A stretch of DNA of 64,000 nucleotides from Neolewinella maritima (GTDB lineage: Bacteria > Bacteroidota > Bacteroidia > Chitinophagales > Saprospiraceae), in contig NZ_CAKLPZ010000001.1 in the NCBI RefSeq assembly GCF_923081025.1, positions 744,001 through 808,000 on the forward strand, written 5' to 3'. Below, piece by piece: positions 55,555 through 64,000 of this stretch; within the stretch, counting starts at the first letter, position 1; each line of letters opens with the position of its first letter. Below the pieces are notes generated by a model that saw only the letters and a program-made list of their open reading frames with translations, had not been told where the DNA came from and searched no databases. The translations under genes were made by a program, and so were the position numbers.

Positions 55555-56493
55555 TTATGCGTTGAGCCGCGTGACGCGCTTGATGAAAATTTCGTTGAGG
55601 CTGGGCAGGAGCTCCTGGAAGCCCTGGATGTGTACGCCCATATCGAGTAGCGCACGCAGTAGCACGTTGCCGTCTTCGCCCTCCGAGAGCTGGATGTCGA
55701 CCGTAGACGGTGTGTGGTTGAGTAGCTCGTAGCGCTGAGCCAGGGCGGCGGGTAGGGGATCGCCGGGGTGGGTGAGCCGGTAGCGGTGCTCGATGAACTG
55801 CCGGCGGATGTCGCGCACCTTGCCCTGTAGAATGTTGCGGCCCTGGTCGATCAGTACGATGTACTCGCAGAGCTCCTCCACCTGCTCCATGCGGTGGGTA
55901 CTGAAGATGACGGCCGTGCCGGCGGCGTGCAGTCGCAGGATCTCGGTGCGCATGCGCGTAGCGTTGACCGGGTCCAGTCCGCTGAAGGGCTCGTCCAGGA
56001 TCAGCAACTTGGGCTCGTGGATCACCGTGGCGATGAACTGCACCTGCTGCTGCATCCCCTTACTGAGCTCTTCGACCTTTTTTTTCCACTGTCCGTCCAG
56101 CTCGAACTTAGCCAGCCACTCCTGGGCGCGGGACTTCGCGTCGCGGGTAGAGAGTCCCTTGAGCCGCGCCAGGTAGAGCAGCTGCTCGCCCACGTACATC
56201 TGCTTGTACAGGCCGCGCTCCTCGGGCAGGTAGCCGATCTGGGTGGGGTGGTAGCCGTTGAGTGGCGCGCCCTGGAAGTAGATCTCGCCGGCGTCGGGTG
56301 CGGTGATCGTGGTGATCATGCGGATCAGGCTGGTCTTGCCCGCTCCGTTGGGGCCGAGCAGACCGAGGATCGCATCCGGCGGCATGGCAAAACTGACATC
56401 GTCCACGGCGACTTTCTCGCCGTACGCTTTGCGCACGCTGCGCACTTCGATCACGGGTGCGGAGGTGTTCACCAGGGTAGGGGATTGCGTCAT
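55555..56493 (-). CDS. ABC transporter ATP-binding protein (NatA-like)
   Basis: A 312-residue ATPase started at ATG 56493 (MTQSPTLVN); an upstream TTG is rejected. Walker A is GPNGAGKT, the signature is ELSKGMQQQVQ, Walker B is LLILDEPFSGLD and the switch His is in STHRMEQ. The C-terminal region (about 225-312) matches the extra domain of NatA-like ATPases. It pairs with the permease that follows after 3 bases. Confidence 0.94.
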   Translation of the reverse strand: MTQSPTLVNTSAPVIEVRSVRKAYGEKVAVDDVSFAMPPDAILGLLGPNGAGKTSLIRMITTITAPDAGEIYFQGAPLNGYHPTQIGYLPEERGLYKQMYVGEQLLYLARLKGLSTRDAKSRAQEWLAKFELDGQWKKKVEELSKGMQQQVQFIATVIHEPKLLILDEPFSGLDPVNATRMRTEILRLHAAGTAVIFSTHRMEQVEELCEYIVLIDQGRNILQGKVRDIRRQFIEHRYRLTHPGDPLPAALAQRYELLNHTPSTVDIQLSEGEDGNVLLRALLDMGVHIQGFQELLPSLNEIFIKRVTRLNA

Positions 56494-56579
56494 AGCCGGC
56501 AAGATGTACAACTAGGGATGGAAAATGGTAAGATATGGATGAATGCGGGAGTGGAATAGACGAAGCGTATCATTGCAGC

Positions 56580-57488
56580 ATGCTAGCCGCCCCCCACTTT
56601 TTGATCAATCCCGCCGCCGCAGGCGGTCGGGCACGGCGCTGGTGGCAAGCAGCCCTGCCGGTACTGCGCAAACACCTTCCGGACCTCACCTTCGCCGTGA
56701 GCGACGACCACCACAGCCTGGCGCAACTCGTCACGGCAGCCCTCGCCGACGGCCGGTACTTCCTCGTAGGCGTAGGCGGTGACGGCACCCACCACGACAT
56801 CATCAACGCGCTTGTCCGGCAAGGCGCGCTCTCCGAAGTAACCTACGCCCCCCTCCCCTTGGGCACCGGCAACGACTGGTGCCGCACCCTGGGCGTACCC
56901 CGCCACATCCTGCGTTGGATCCCGGTACTACAGGCCGGCAAAACCATCCCCCACCGCATCGGCAAACTCACTTACCACACCCAGGGGGCGGGGCCGCAGG
57001 TGCAGTACTTCATCAACGTGGCGGGCATGGCCTACGATGCCGAGGTCGTACGCCGATCGGCGAAGCTACCGGTCAGCCACGGTCTGCTGTATCCCCTGCT
57101 TACGCTAGGCTACCTGCCCGACTTCACGCCGCCCGAGCTGGACCTGCAGTACGACGGCACCAGCGTCCGCGGCCGCTTCCACACGATCAATCTAGGCATC
57201 GGACGCTACAACGGCGGCGGCATGCGACTGGTCCCCCAGGCTGATCCCACGGCGGATACGCTGGCACTTACCTACGCAGTGGGTCTGCCGACCCGTCGCA
57301 TCCTCGCGAATGGCTGGCGCTTCTACACGAATAGTATCGGTCGGGTGGAGGGCGTCACCACCACCCACGCCACCGACGTACGGATCACGGGCATCACCGG
57401 TCTGGAAGCGGACGGCGAGTGGCTGGGACAGGCGCCGGTCACGGCGGGTCTGCTGCCGGAACGGCTACGGGTAGTAGTGGGTAACTAG
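56580..57488 (+). CDS. Diacylglycerol/lipid kinase family protein
   Basis: A 302-residue lipid kinase started at ATG 56580 (MLAAPHFLINPAAAGGRA). The nucleotide-binding signature is VGVGGDGTHHDIINAL, followed by PLGTGNDWCRTL and the C-terminal beta-sandwich with GLEADGEWLGQAPV. It probably phosphorylates diacylglycerol or undecaprenol-type lipids. Its start lies about 85 bases from the divergent ABC ATPase gene and its end overlaps the Uma2 gene by 4 bases. Confidence 0.92.
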   Translation: MLAAPHFLINPAAAGGRARRWWQAALPVLRKHLPDLTFAVSDDHHSLAQLVTAALADGRYFLVGVGGDGTHHDIINALVRQGALSEVTYAPLPLGTGNDWCRTLGVPRHILRWIPVLQAGKTIPHRIGKLTYHTQGAGPQVQYFINVAGMAYDAEVVRRSAKLPVSHGLLYPLLTLGYLPDFTPPELDLQYDGTSVRGRFHTINLGIGRYNGGGMRLVPQADPTADTLALTYAVGLPTRRILANGWRFYTNSIGRVEGVTTTHATDVRITGITGLEADGEWLGQAPVTAGLLPERLRVVVGN

Positions 57489-58093
57489 CCTATCTCCAGA
57501 TCACCTAATGGAAGCTCAAAGCCCGGGAGGACCGTCTCGCCGGAGAGCACCTTATCGAAGCCGGTGATCACCTGCTCACTACCATCGGACCGGTAGATGT
57601 AGGTCAACTGATTCTTAGGATCGATCAGCCACGCAAGTTGTACGCCATTAGCGATCCATACCTCACGCAGCTTGGTCTGTAGCCGTCCGATCCGATCGGT
57701 ATCCGACCGGATCTCAACGATAAATTCCGGCACTACGGGGGCGAAACTGTGCTTTTGCTCCTGCGTGAGCCGATCAAGTTGTTCCTTACTCACGAAGGAT
57801 GCATCCGCTGACCGCACCGATCCATCGGGTAGAGTGAAACCAGTCGTCGGACTGTACACCTTGCCGAGCTTGTGCGATAGCACGAACATCCCTAGGTGAA
57901 TGACAATATCGGCTTCCTGTCCGCCAGAAAGTAAGTGTACCGGAGACATAATAGACAATTGACCATCTGGCTCCCGCTCGACCAGGAGCTCGGGATGGCG
58001 GGCGCAGAAGGCAGCGAACTCCACCGGGGTAAGACTATCCTCGAAGCGTAACTGTACGCGACGGTCGGCGGGGAGTTCGATGGTGAATGGCAT
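57485..58093 (-). CDS. Uma2-family restriction-endonuclease-like protein (DUF820)
   Basis: A 202-residue protein of the PD-(D/E)xK-like Uma2 family. Conserved pieces are MSPVHLLSGGQEADIVIHLG, SADASFVSKEQL (Asp), PEFIVEIRSDTD (Glu) and the Leu-rich GVQLAWLIDPKN segment. Family members are frequent in multicopy in some bacteria and their role is unclear. Overlaps the lipid kinase gene by 4 bases at the 3' ends. Confidence 0.92.
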   Translation of the reverse strand: MPFTIELPADRRVQLRFEDSLTPVEFAAFCARHPELLVEREPDGQLSIMSPVHLLSGGQEADIVIHLGMFVLSHKLGKVYSPTTGFTLPDGSVRSADASFVSKEQLDRLTQEQKHSFAPVVPEFIVEIRSDTDRIGRLQTKLREVWIANGVQLAWLIDPKNQLTYIYRSDGSEQVITGFDKVLSGETVLPGFELPLGDLEIG

Positions 58094-58130
58094 AGGAGTA
58101 AAACGTAGAACAGCTAAGATAGGTTATACG

Positions 58131-60188
58131 TCACCACCGCCAGATCACCTGTCCGCCCACCTCCGTACGCCGCGTCTTGTCCGTAGCCTCCAGCCCGCTG
58201 CCGAAGGTGCGACCGTCAAATGAGCGGGTCTGGGCCAGGCGCAGCTCCAGGGTGAGCTGACGGATGCCCTTGTAGCGGAGCAGGAGGAAGCTGCGCGCCC
58301 CCTCGTTGTAGTAGGGTAGGACGCGGGCGTTGTAGGTCAGCCCGTTCTCGTATTCGTAGAAGCGCACGTCGTAGCCATCCGTATGGAAGACGGCCAGGCG
58401 GGCGGATACGCTCAGCGGACCCAGCGGACGGTAGTGTAGATCCTGATACAGCATCACGCCCCGCTGCAGGCCCTTGCTGGCGTCTTCGGTGTAGCCCAGA
58501 TCGAGCCGGCTGCGCCACTCCAGGGCCGGACGCAGCTTGTAGCCCGTATGGAAGCGGGCCTGAAAGCGGGTGCGCGGTATGACCGGGTCGATCTTCACGT
58601 CCGGACCGGCCGCCGCCACCCCGTAGCCCTTGGTTTCGCTGCGCAGCTCTACGTAGGCATCCAGGTGGCGCTTTATGCTGTAGTTGATCCGCAGCCGGTA
58701 CTCATGGCCGCTGCTGGGGGCGTCGATGTTGAAGCGCAGCCAGTCGTGCCGCCACAGGTCGTAGTAGGCATTGATACGCCAGCGGGTGGCGGGGCGCACT
58801 TCCAGTCCCAGGTAGATGCCCTCCTCGTTGCGGCCCCCGCCCGACTCCCCGAAGGGCTGGGCACTCAGTGCCCGGTAGTCACGGGCGTAGTTGCGGTACA
58901 CGATGGCCAGGTCTACGCGGCGGTCCAGTCCCACATTGACGCCGTGCAGCATGGCCCGTCCGCCGATCACCGCACCTGCGACCTCGCCGAAGAAGGATAG
59001 ATTGCGCAGCCGGTAGTGGTAGTCCAGGCTCAGGTTGTGGAGCCGGTCGCCGTTGAAGTAGAAGCGGTTGTAGGGCCGGGGCGTGCGTAGGAGTGGGCGA
59101 CTGAGGTGCTCGCCGAGCAGGTTGAGGCTGAGTTGCAGTCGGTCGGTGGGGGTGTAGCGCAGACTGCCGCCGTAGCTGTGCTGCTGCAGGGCGTTGCGGT
59201 CGGCAACCTCGGCGGTGGTGCGGTGGAGTCCGCTGAGGCCGAGGGAGGTCACGCTGGTGGAGTCACTGTCTAGATTAGCGGTGCGGGCGCGGCGGCTGCC
59301 GAATACCGTGGCCTCGACGTGCTTACCGAAGGCTAGAGTGACCCCCGCGCCGCGCATGAAACTGGCCTCGTTGACGCTGGCGTAGGGCTGCAGGGTGGGG
59401 GAGCGGCGGGCGACCGAGGTGGTCAGACTGCTCTTGCCGAAGCCAAAGCCGGTGTACAGGACCAGTCCCTGGCCGAAGCTGACCGAGAAGTCGCCCAGCG
59501 CTACGGCGCGCACCCGCCGGTTCAGTCCCCGCAGAAAGAGGTGGGCGCTGTAGAAATCGAAGCCCCGCCGCCGGTTGCTGCCGCGCAGGAAGGCCTCGCC
59601 GGGGTCCTTTTCGGCTACTACGCCCAGACTGAGCTGGGTACCGTAACGCTGCCGGTACTTCACGTAAGTGCGCCAGGGATCGCCGGTGTAGCGGGGGTCG
59701 TCGCCCTCGTAGCCCCGGGCGCGCTCCAGACGGCGGCTGGCCCGTACGAACAGCTCGCGGCTGCCTTCGGATAAGAGGGTGCGTAGGGGGACATTGATAT
59801 CGTCGAGTCCGCGGGCCACGGTCACGTAGGGCAGCAGGCGGCGGATGGTCTCCAGATCGAGCCCCGGTACGACCTGCAGCTCGTACACGCTCACGAAGCT
59901 GCCCATCTGCCGACGGTAGTCCAGCAGGGCATCGATCTGCGGCGGACTTAGCAGGTAGGTAGCCGATAGGGTCTCGGCATCGGCGCGGTTCAGGTCGAGT
60001 GGCCGGCGGGCGTAGGCTTCCAGTAGGTCGAAGGCCGCATTGAAGGTGAACTCACCGCCGTCCTCGGCTTCCTGGGCGATGACGTCTTCGATCAGTTGTT
60101 CGGGCTCGGTCTGGGCGGGCAGCGTACGGCTACCCAGTAGGCAACACAGGAGGAAAGTGATAGACTGTAATAACGAACGACCGGACAA
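58131..60188 (-). CDS. Helix-hairpin-helix outer-membrane barrel protein
   Basis: A 685-residue exported protein (signal to LPAQ), read from a TTG start. Residues about 45-130 contain two ComEA-type helix-hairpin-helix motifs (PLDLNRADAETL, PQIDALLDYRRQMG, VYELQVVPGLDLETI), normally DNA-binding. The remaining about 530 residues are alternating amphipathic strands ending in WRW, typical of a Bacteroidota outer-membrane barrel. The combination suggests a DNA-handling envelope protein, for example in uptake or secretion, but this is inference. Confidence 0.82.
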   Translation of the reverse strand: MSGRSLLQSITFLLCCLLGSRTLPAQTEPEQLIEDVIAQEAEDGGEFTFNAAFDLLEAYARRPLDLNRADAETLSATYLLSPPQIDALLDYRRQMGSFVSVYELQVVPGLDLETIRRLLPYVTVARGLDDINVPLRTLLSEGSRELFVRASRRLERARGYEGDDPRYTGDPWRTYVKYRQRYGTQLSLGVVAEKDPGEAFLRGSNRRRGFDFYSAHLFLRGLNRRVRAVALGDFSVSFGQGLVLYTGFGFGKSSLTTSVARRSPTLQPYASVNEASFMRGAGVTLAFGKHVEATVFGSRRARTANLDSDSTSVTSLGLSGLHRTTAEVADRNALQQHSYGGSLRYTPTDRLQLSLNLLGEHLSRPLLRTPRPYNRFYFNGDRLHNLSLDYHYRLRNLSFFGEVAGAVIGGRAMLHGVNVGLDRRVDLAIVYRNYARDYRALSAQPFGESGGGRNEEGIYLGLEVRPATRWRINAYYDLWRHDWLRFNIDAPSSGHEYRLRINYSIKRHLDAYVELRSETKGYGVAAAGPDVKIDPVIPRTRFQARFHTGYKLRPALEWRSRLDLGYTEDASKGLQRGVMLYQDLHYRPLGPLSVSARLAVFHTDGYDVRFYEYENGLTYNARVLPYYNEGARSFLLLRYKGIRQLTLELRLAQTRSFDGRTFGSGLEATDKTRRTEVGGQVIWRW

Positions 60189-60225
60189 ACAAAGGGGGCT
60201 AAGGGGATACGCGAGAAGCCGCGAA

Positions 60226-61167
60226 TTAAACCCCCTGCCGAATGTTCTGCATAATTCCTTCGATCAACCGCGTACGCGCCTCGACGCTCGCCCAGCCGAT
60301 GTGGGGGGTGAGCAGCAATTTGTCGCGATTCCGGACGCGCAGGTAGGGATGGTCGGCCGGTAGCGGCTCCTCGCGGAACACGTCTACGGCGGCTCCGGCG
60401 ATGGCCCCTTCGTCCAGGGCGGTGACCAGGTCCTGCTCCACGACGATGCCGCCGCGGGCTACGTTGACCAGGTAGGCCGACGACTTCATCTGGCGCAGGC
60501 GGTCGAGGTCGAGCACTCCATCAGTCTGCTCCGACAGCGCGCAGTGGATGCTGACTACGTCGCAGGTCGCGAGGAACTCATCGAGTTCCATGCGGGTGTA
60601 GGGCGCGTCGTGGTCGTTGCCCCGTGCGCTGTAATAGACGACCTCTGCACCATACGCCGTGGCCAGTTCGGCTACCCGCCGGCCGATGGTACCCAGTCCG
60701 ATGATCCCGTAGCGCTGTCCGCGCAGTTCGTAGAAGGGCTGGCGCCAGAGGGTGAAGTCCTTGGCTCGGGAGTAGTTACCGCTGTAGACCTCCCGGTTGA
60801 GGTGCAGCAGGTCCATCGCTACGGTAAACAGGGCGGTGAGGGTGAGCTGGGCGACGGAGTCCGTACTGTAGCCGGCCACGTTGCGGACCGGAATACCACG
60901 GGCTGCGGCGGCCTCCTTGGCGATGTTGTTGGTGCCGGTGGCGGCTACGCAGATCAGCTGCAGCTCGGGCAGTTGCTCGATGGTTTCGGCGCTGAGGGCT
61001 ACTTTATTGGTGATGAGCACGGTGGCCCCGGCGGCGCGCTCCAGGAGTTGCTCGGGGGAGGTGAGCGCGTAGCTCGCGAAGTCACCCAGCTCGTCGAAGC
61101 GGGCGAAGGCGGGCAGGTCGTCGACGGTGCCGGCGTCGAGAAATACGATCCTGGGGGTGGCGGGCAT
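60226..61167 (-). CDS. D-2-hydroxyacid dehydrogenase family protein
   Basis: A 313-residue NAD-dependent dehydrogenase with the Rossmann motif GIIGLGTIGRRVAE, catalytic Arg in VNVARGGIVV, Glu in FREEPLP and His in TPHIGWAS. The substrate-binding region keeps VAATGTNNI. Close relatives reduce glyoxylate/hydroxypyruvate or 2-ketoacids; the exact substrate cannot be fixed. The start at 61167 stands in a 75-base divergent gap from the third TonB receptor. Confidence 0.92.
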   Translation of the reverse strand: MPATPRIVFLDAGTVDDLPAFARFDELGDFASYALTSPEQLLERAAGATVLITNKVALSAETIEQLPELQLICVAATGTNNIAKEAAAARGIPVRNVAGYSTDSVAQLTLTALFTVAMDLLHLNREVYSGNYSRAKDFTLWRQPFYELRGQRYGIIGLGTIGRRVAELATAYGAEVVYYSARGNDHDAPYTRMELDEFLATCDVVSIHCALSEQTDGVLDLDRLRQMKSSAYLVNVARGGIVVEQDLVTALDEGAIAGAAVDVFREEPLPADHPYLRVRNRDKLLLTPHIGWASVEARTRLIEGIMQNIRQGV

Positions 61168-61242
61168 GGGGCGGCTTTTTAGGTGGGGTAAATTATGACG
61201 CTGCAGGTAAACAAAGCGGCGCGCCGGGTCGCTTTAGTCACT

Positions 61243-63855
61243 ATGCGGTACCTCTTGTTTGTTTTCGTCCTGGCGGCTGCCTGTTGTTCTACCACCCTAC
61301 GCGCCCAGGAAGCCGAGCTGATGGGTACCGTGACCGGTCCGCAGGGCGATACCCTGATCGGCGCCTCGGTGCGGGTGGTCGGCTCCGTGATCGGGGCGGT
61401 CACCGACCTGGAAGGTCACTATATACTGTCGGTGCCCCCCGGCCGCATCCGCCTGCTGGCCACCTACCTGGGCTTCGAGAACTACGATACCGTGGTGGTC
61501 GTAAGCACCACGGACCGCGAACTCGAGGTCGATATCCGCATGGAGGAAAGCTTCATGACCACCGGCGAAGTGATCGTCTACGGGCGGCGGGCGGCCGGAC
61601 AGGCACAGGCCCTGCGGGTGCAGCAGTCGGCCGTGGTACCGCAGACCATCCTACACGCCGAGACCTTTAACAAATATCCCGACATCACCCTCGCCGAGAC
61701 CGTACAGCGCATGCCGGGCGTGACCATCACGCGCAACCGCGGCGAAGGTGAGCTAGTGCAGGTGCGGGGCCTGCCCGAGCAGTACACCGCCATCTCGCTC
61801 AACGGACAGCGGCTGCCCGCCGTGCAGCCCGAGGCCGACCGGGCGGGTAGCCTGGACATCATCCAGTCTAACCTGGTGGAGGAAGTGCGCGTCATCAAGG
61901 CTCGCAGTGCCGACATGGACGCCGACGCCATCGGGGGTACGGTAGACTTCCGCATCCGCCAGCCGGAGGACAAGGCCGAGATCCTGCTACAGGCCGGCGG
62001 GGGCAGTAACTTCGGCTTCGACCAGATCCCGGGGCAGTCGTCCAGCATCACCCAGGCGGCGGCCGTGCTCAACTCCGAACTGAGCGACGAGGCGGTCTAC
62101 GGTCTGCTGGCCGGCAGCTACTTCCGGCACAACCGCGGCAACCGCACGCAGCGCTTCGACTACGGCGAGAACGGCACCACCGGACGTGAGATCAGTCGGG
62201 TGCGCCCCATCGATACGGACCGCATGACCACCAAGACCGGTCTGGTAGGCGCCGTAGAGCTCCGCCCCAGCATCTACAACCGCATGCGCCTGAGCTACAA
62301 CTACAGCGCCAACGACGACGAGGTGATGACCCGCGAGACCAACTTCAACCGCGGCAACGCCACTACCGCTCTGGAAGACCGCATCAGCAGCCGCTGGAAG
62401 GAGGAGCGCCGCCTGAACATGGTGGCCCTGGAAGTAGAGAACAACTTCAAGCTCACCCAACTGACCTACGCGCTCAGCTTTGCCAGCACCAGCGAGCGGC
62501 TGCGCGACCGGCAGCGGGCCTTCAACTCCAGCACGGTGGACAACGGCGCGGCCACGGCCGACCGGCCCTTCGAGGACCTGCTGCCCACCGACACCCGCTT
62601 TGCCGGACAGTCCCTCGAGCGCCGCTTCACCGAGCAGCTCAACCTGAACCTGGAGGAGGATATCGCCATCGGTGGGGTTAACATCACCCGCCACCTCAAC
62701 TCTAGCCGCACCAGCTTCCTGCGGGCCGGCGGTCGGTACCGGATCAAGGAGCGCACCTACGAGGAGTTTTACCAGGGCGTAGCGGGCGGCGGTCCGGCTG
62801 TACCGTCGACCGGCTTCCCCGACCTGAGCAATGAATCCCTGCTCGACGAGGACCCCGATCTCACCAGCGGACCCAACTACTACGCCTCCGAAAAGATCGC
62901 CGCTGGCTACCTGATGTACCTCACCAACTGGACGGCCAAGCTGACCACCTCGGTAGGCCTGCGCTACGAGTACACCGACCTGGACTACACCCTACAGCGC
63001 AGTCAGGACACCGACTCCACCAGCTACAACGACCTGTTTCCCAGCCTCAATATCACCTACCGGCTGCGGCGCGATCACCAGCTGCGCTTCTCCTACTACG
63101 ACGCCATCGCACGCGTACCCTACGCTACCGTAGTACCCACCCAGCGCTTCGCCGAGCGGCGGCAGGCCCGGCTCGACGTGTTCTCCCTGGATAACCCCGA
63201 CGTATCTCCCACCTACAGCCGCAACCTCGATCTCACCTACGAGCGCTACGGCCGCAACGACGGACTGATCAGCGTAAGCGCCTACGCCAAGTTCCTCACC
63301 GACCCCACGGTACGCGTCGCCAACTTCGAGTTCGTCAATGAGCAACCCTCCCTCGGCTACTCCATCGCCAATACCGCTGATGCCCGCCTGCTGGGCCTGG
63401 AACTGGGCTTCTACCAGAGCCTTGCCTTCCTCAACCCCAAGCTGCGCATCCTGAACGTGAACGGCAACGTGAACCTGAACAGCTACCAGCTCGACGGCGA
63501 CGACACCGACAACACCCTGGCTCAGGCCCCGCGCCGCTCGGCCAACCTCAGCTTCGTCTACTCCAACCCCCGCACCCGCCTCAACCTCGTGCTGGCCGGC
63601 AACTACCGCAGCTCTACCCTCGACCTGTTGCGCGACGGTCAGCCCGTCTGGATCAACGCCGTCATCTCCCTCGACCTGGCGGCCGACTACGAGCTGTTCA
63701 AGGGTATTTCCGCCTACGTCCGCGTCAACAACGCCACCGATCACCGCGCCGAGCGCTACATCGGTAAGCCCGACCAGGACGATTCCCTGCTCCTGTCCAA
63801 AACGCAGTTTGGCGTCTGGGGCGTTGCTGGTCTACGCTGGAGACCGGGGAGGTAG
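61243..63855 (+). CDS. TonB-dependent receptor, large CAP-type
   Basis: An 870-residue receptor started at ATG 61243 (signal to TLRAQ). It has a carboxypeptidase-like domain (about 22-105, MGTVTGPQGDTLIGASV, IRLLATYLGFENYDTV), then a plug with LAETVQRMPGVTITRNRGEGELVQVRGLPEQY (cited in part), DADAIGGTVDFRIR and a long barrel. The plug phrases fit the large receptors often tied to glycan or siderophore-like uptake. No partner genes are in view apart from dnaN downstream. Confidence 0.93.
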   Translation: MRYLLFVFVLAAACCSTTLRAQEAELMGTVTGPQGDTLIGASVRVVGSVIGAVTDLEGHYILSVPPGRIRLLATYLGFENYDTVVVVSTTDRELEVDIRMEESFMTTGEVIVYGRRAAGQAQALRVQQSAVVPQTILHAETFNKYPDITLAETVQRMPGVTITRNRGEGELVQVRGLPEQYTAISLNGQRLPAVQPEADRAGSLDIIQSNLVEEVRVIKARSADMDADAIGGTVDFRIRQPEDKAEILLQAGGGSNFGFDQIPGQSSSITQAAAVLNSELSDEAVYGLLAGSYFRHNRGNRTQRFDYGENGTTGREISRVRPIDTDRMTTKTGLVGAVELRPSIYNRMRLSYNYSANDDEVMTRETNFNRGNATTALEDRISSRWKEERRLNMVALEVENNFKLTQLTYALSFASTSERLRDRQRAFNSSTVDNGAATADRPFEDLLPTDTRFAGQSLERRFTEQLNLNLEEDIAIGGVNITRHLNSSRTSFLRAGGRYRIKERTYEEFYQGVAGGGPAVPSTGFPDLSNESLLDEDPDLTSGPNYYASEKIAAGYLMYLTNWTAKLTTSVGLRYEYTDLDYTLQRSQDTDSTSYNDLFPSLNITYRLRRDHQLRFSYYDAIARVPYATVVPTQRFAERRQARLDVFSLDNPDVSPTYSRNLDLTYERYGRNDGLISVSAYAKFLTDPTVRVANFEFVNEQPSLGYSIANTADARLLGLELGFYQSLAFLNPKLRILNVNGNVNLNSYQLDGDDTDNTLAQAPRRSANLSFVYSNPRTRLNLVLAGNYRSSTLDLLRDGQPVWINAVISLDLAADYELFKGISAYVRVNNATDHRAERYIGKPDQDDSLLLSKTQFGVWGVAGLRWRPGR

Positions 63856-63925
63856 TTCTGTAGTAGCGTAGTTCTGTAGTTCTCTCCCGCCTACAGAACT
63901 ACCCCCTACAGAACTACAGAACTAC
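63853..63925. repeat. Inverted-repeat cluster before dnaN
   Basis: Perfect 16-base arms lie at 63868-63883 and 63910-63925 (GTAGTTCTGTAGTTCT), and a second pair (TAGTTCTGTAG 63853-63863 with 63891-63901) lies between and beside them. All are made from TAGTTCTGTAG-type units. The cluster overlaps the receptor stop codon. Confidence 0.75.
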
Positions 63926-63946
63926 CACACTACCCCACTAATTCCC

Positions 63947-63954
63947 TATGTTTG
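63947..63954 (+). promoter_or_regulatory. -7 promoter box of dnaN
   Basis: TATGTTTG matches TAnnTTTG exactly, 18 bases before the ATG at 63973. No clear -33 element was found in the repeat-derived sequence upstream. Confidence 0.5.
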
Positions 63955-63972
63955 CCCAAAGCCACGCCCACT

Positions 63973-64000
63973 ATGAAATTTTCCGTTTCCAGTTCCGATC
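63973..64000 (+). CDS. dnaN: DNA polymerase III beta clamp, first codons only
   Basis: Only the first nine residues, MKFSVSSSD, are in the window. This matches the usual DnaN N-terminus of Bacteroidota (MKF-VSSS). The sliding clamp tethers polymerase to DNA. The gene continues past the right edge; the assignment is good but rests on a short stretch. Confidence 0.72.

Overview
The window looks like chromosomal DNA of a GC-rich member of the Bacteroidota, most likely the Saprospiria/Lewinella group. The evidence is indirect. Several secreted proteins end in type IX secretion (T9SS) sorting domains. There are three TonB-dependent receptors, a DUF4249 lipoprotein and a KduI/KduD/GH88/DUF4861 uronate set. 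Promoter-like TAnnTTTG boxes lie just before many starts, with few Shine-Dalgarno sequences. No rRNA, tRNA, CRISPR array, prophage or insertion sequence was recognised. Genes are dense and coding bias is uniform, except for one low-GC decayed gene near 9.5-10.4 kb.

Layout. 1-9.3 kb: the 3' end of mnmE, a small possible toxin-antitoxin pair, a glucosaminidase, an OmpH/Skp chaperone, a site-2 protease, a flippase-like membrane protein, a Gfo/Idh/MocA oxidoreductase, an alpha/beta hydrolase and a GH20 hexosaminidase. 9.5-21.9 kb: a wrecked M43 metalloprotease pseudogene, a T9SS cargo protein, a TPP-riboswitch-controlled TonB receptor, a two-gene unit encoding a T9SS protein and an 866-residue repeat protein, an HtrA-like protease, a large ExeM/NucH-type nuclease and a lipoprotein. 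22-26.5 kb: a uronate (pectin or glycosaminoglycan fragment) catabolic locus with a Nudix-winged-helix protein whose Nudix box is degenerate. 26.5-28.7 kb: two paralogous T9SS proteins sharing an upstream motif. 29-31.7 kb: metG and a GreA/GreB-like gene.

31.7-38.6 kb holds the most interesting system: a transglutaminase/DUF2126 protein, a circularly permuted ATP-grasp protein, an alpha-E protein and the Anbu-type proteasome homologue. This is a conserved but poorly understood peptide-ligase/protease association. 38.6-45.9 kb: a PAP2 phosphatase, a lipoprotein beta-propeller, etfBA, a HerA-like ATPase, a NUC1-type nuclease and a DUF2279-like protein. 45.9-49.6 kb: rpe and the sulfate-activation genes cysC-cysD-cysN. 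49.6-53.9 kb: a three-gene outer-membrane unit (MbnP-like lipoprotein, DUF4249 lipoprotein, TonB receptor). 54-64 kb: a thiamine-binding-fold protein, an ABC-2 exporter, a lipid kinase, a Uma2 protein, an HhH-barrel protein, a D-2-hydroxyacid dehydrogenase, a third TonB receptor and the first codons of dnaN.

At the non-coding level, four unrelated short intergenic repeat arrays with inverted copies lie between ATP-grasp and alpha-E, etfB and etfA, cysD and cysN, and just before dnaN. Strong hairpins lie at 1281-1309, 6319-6384, 17055-17092, 28851-28884, 42249-42301 and 53930-53953. Function calls rest on reading motifs and family resemblance by eye, without database searches.
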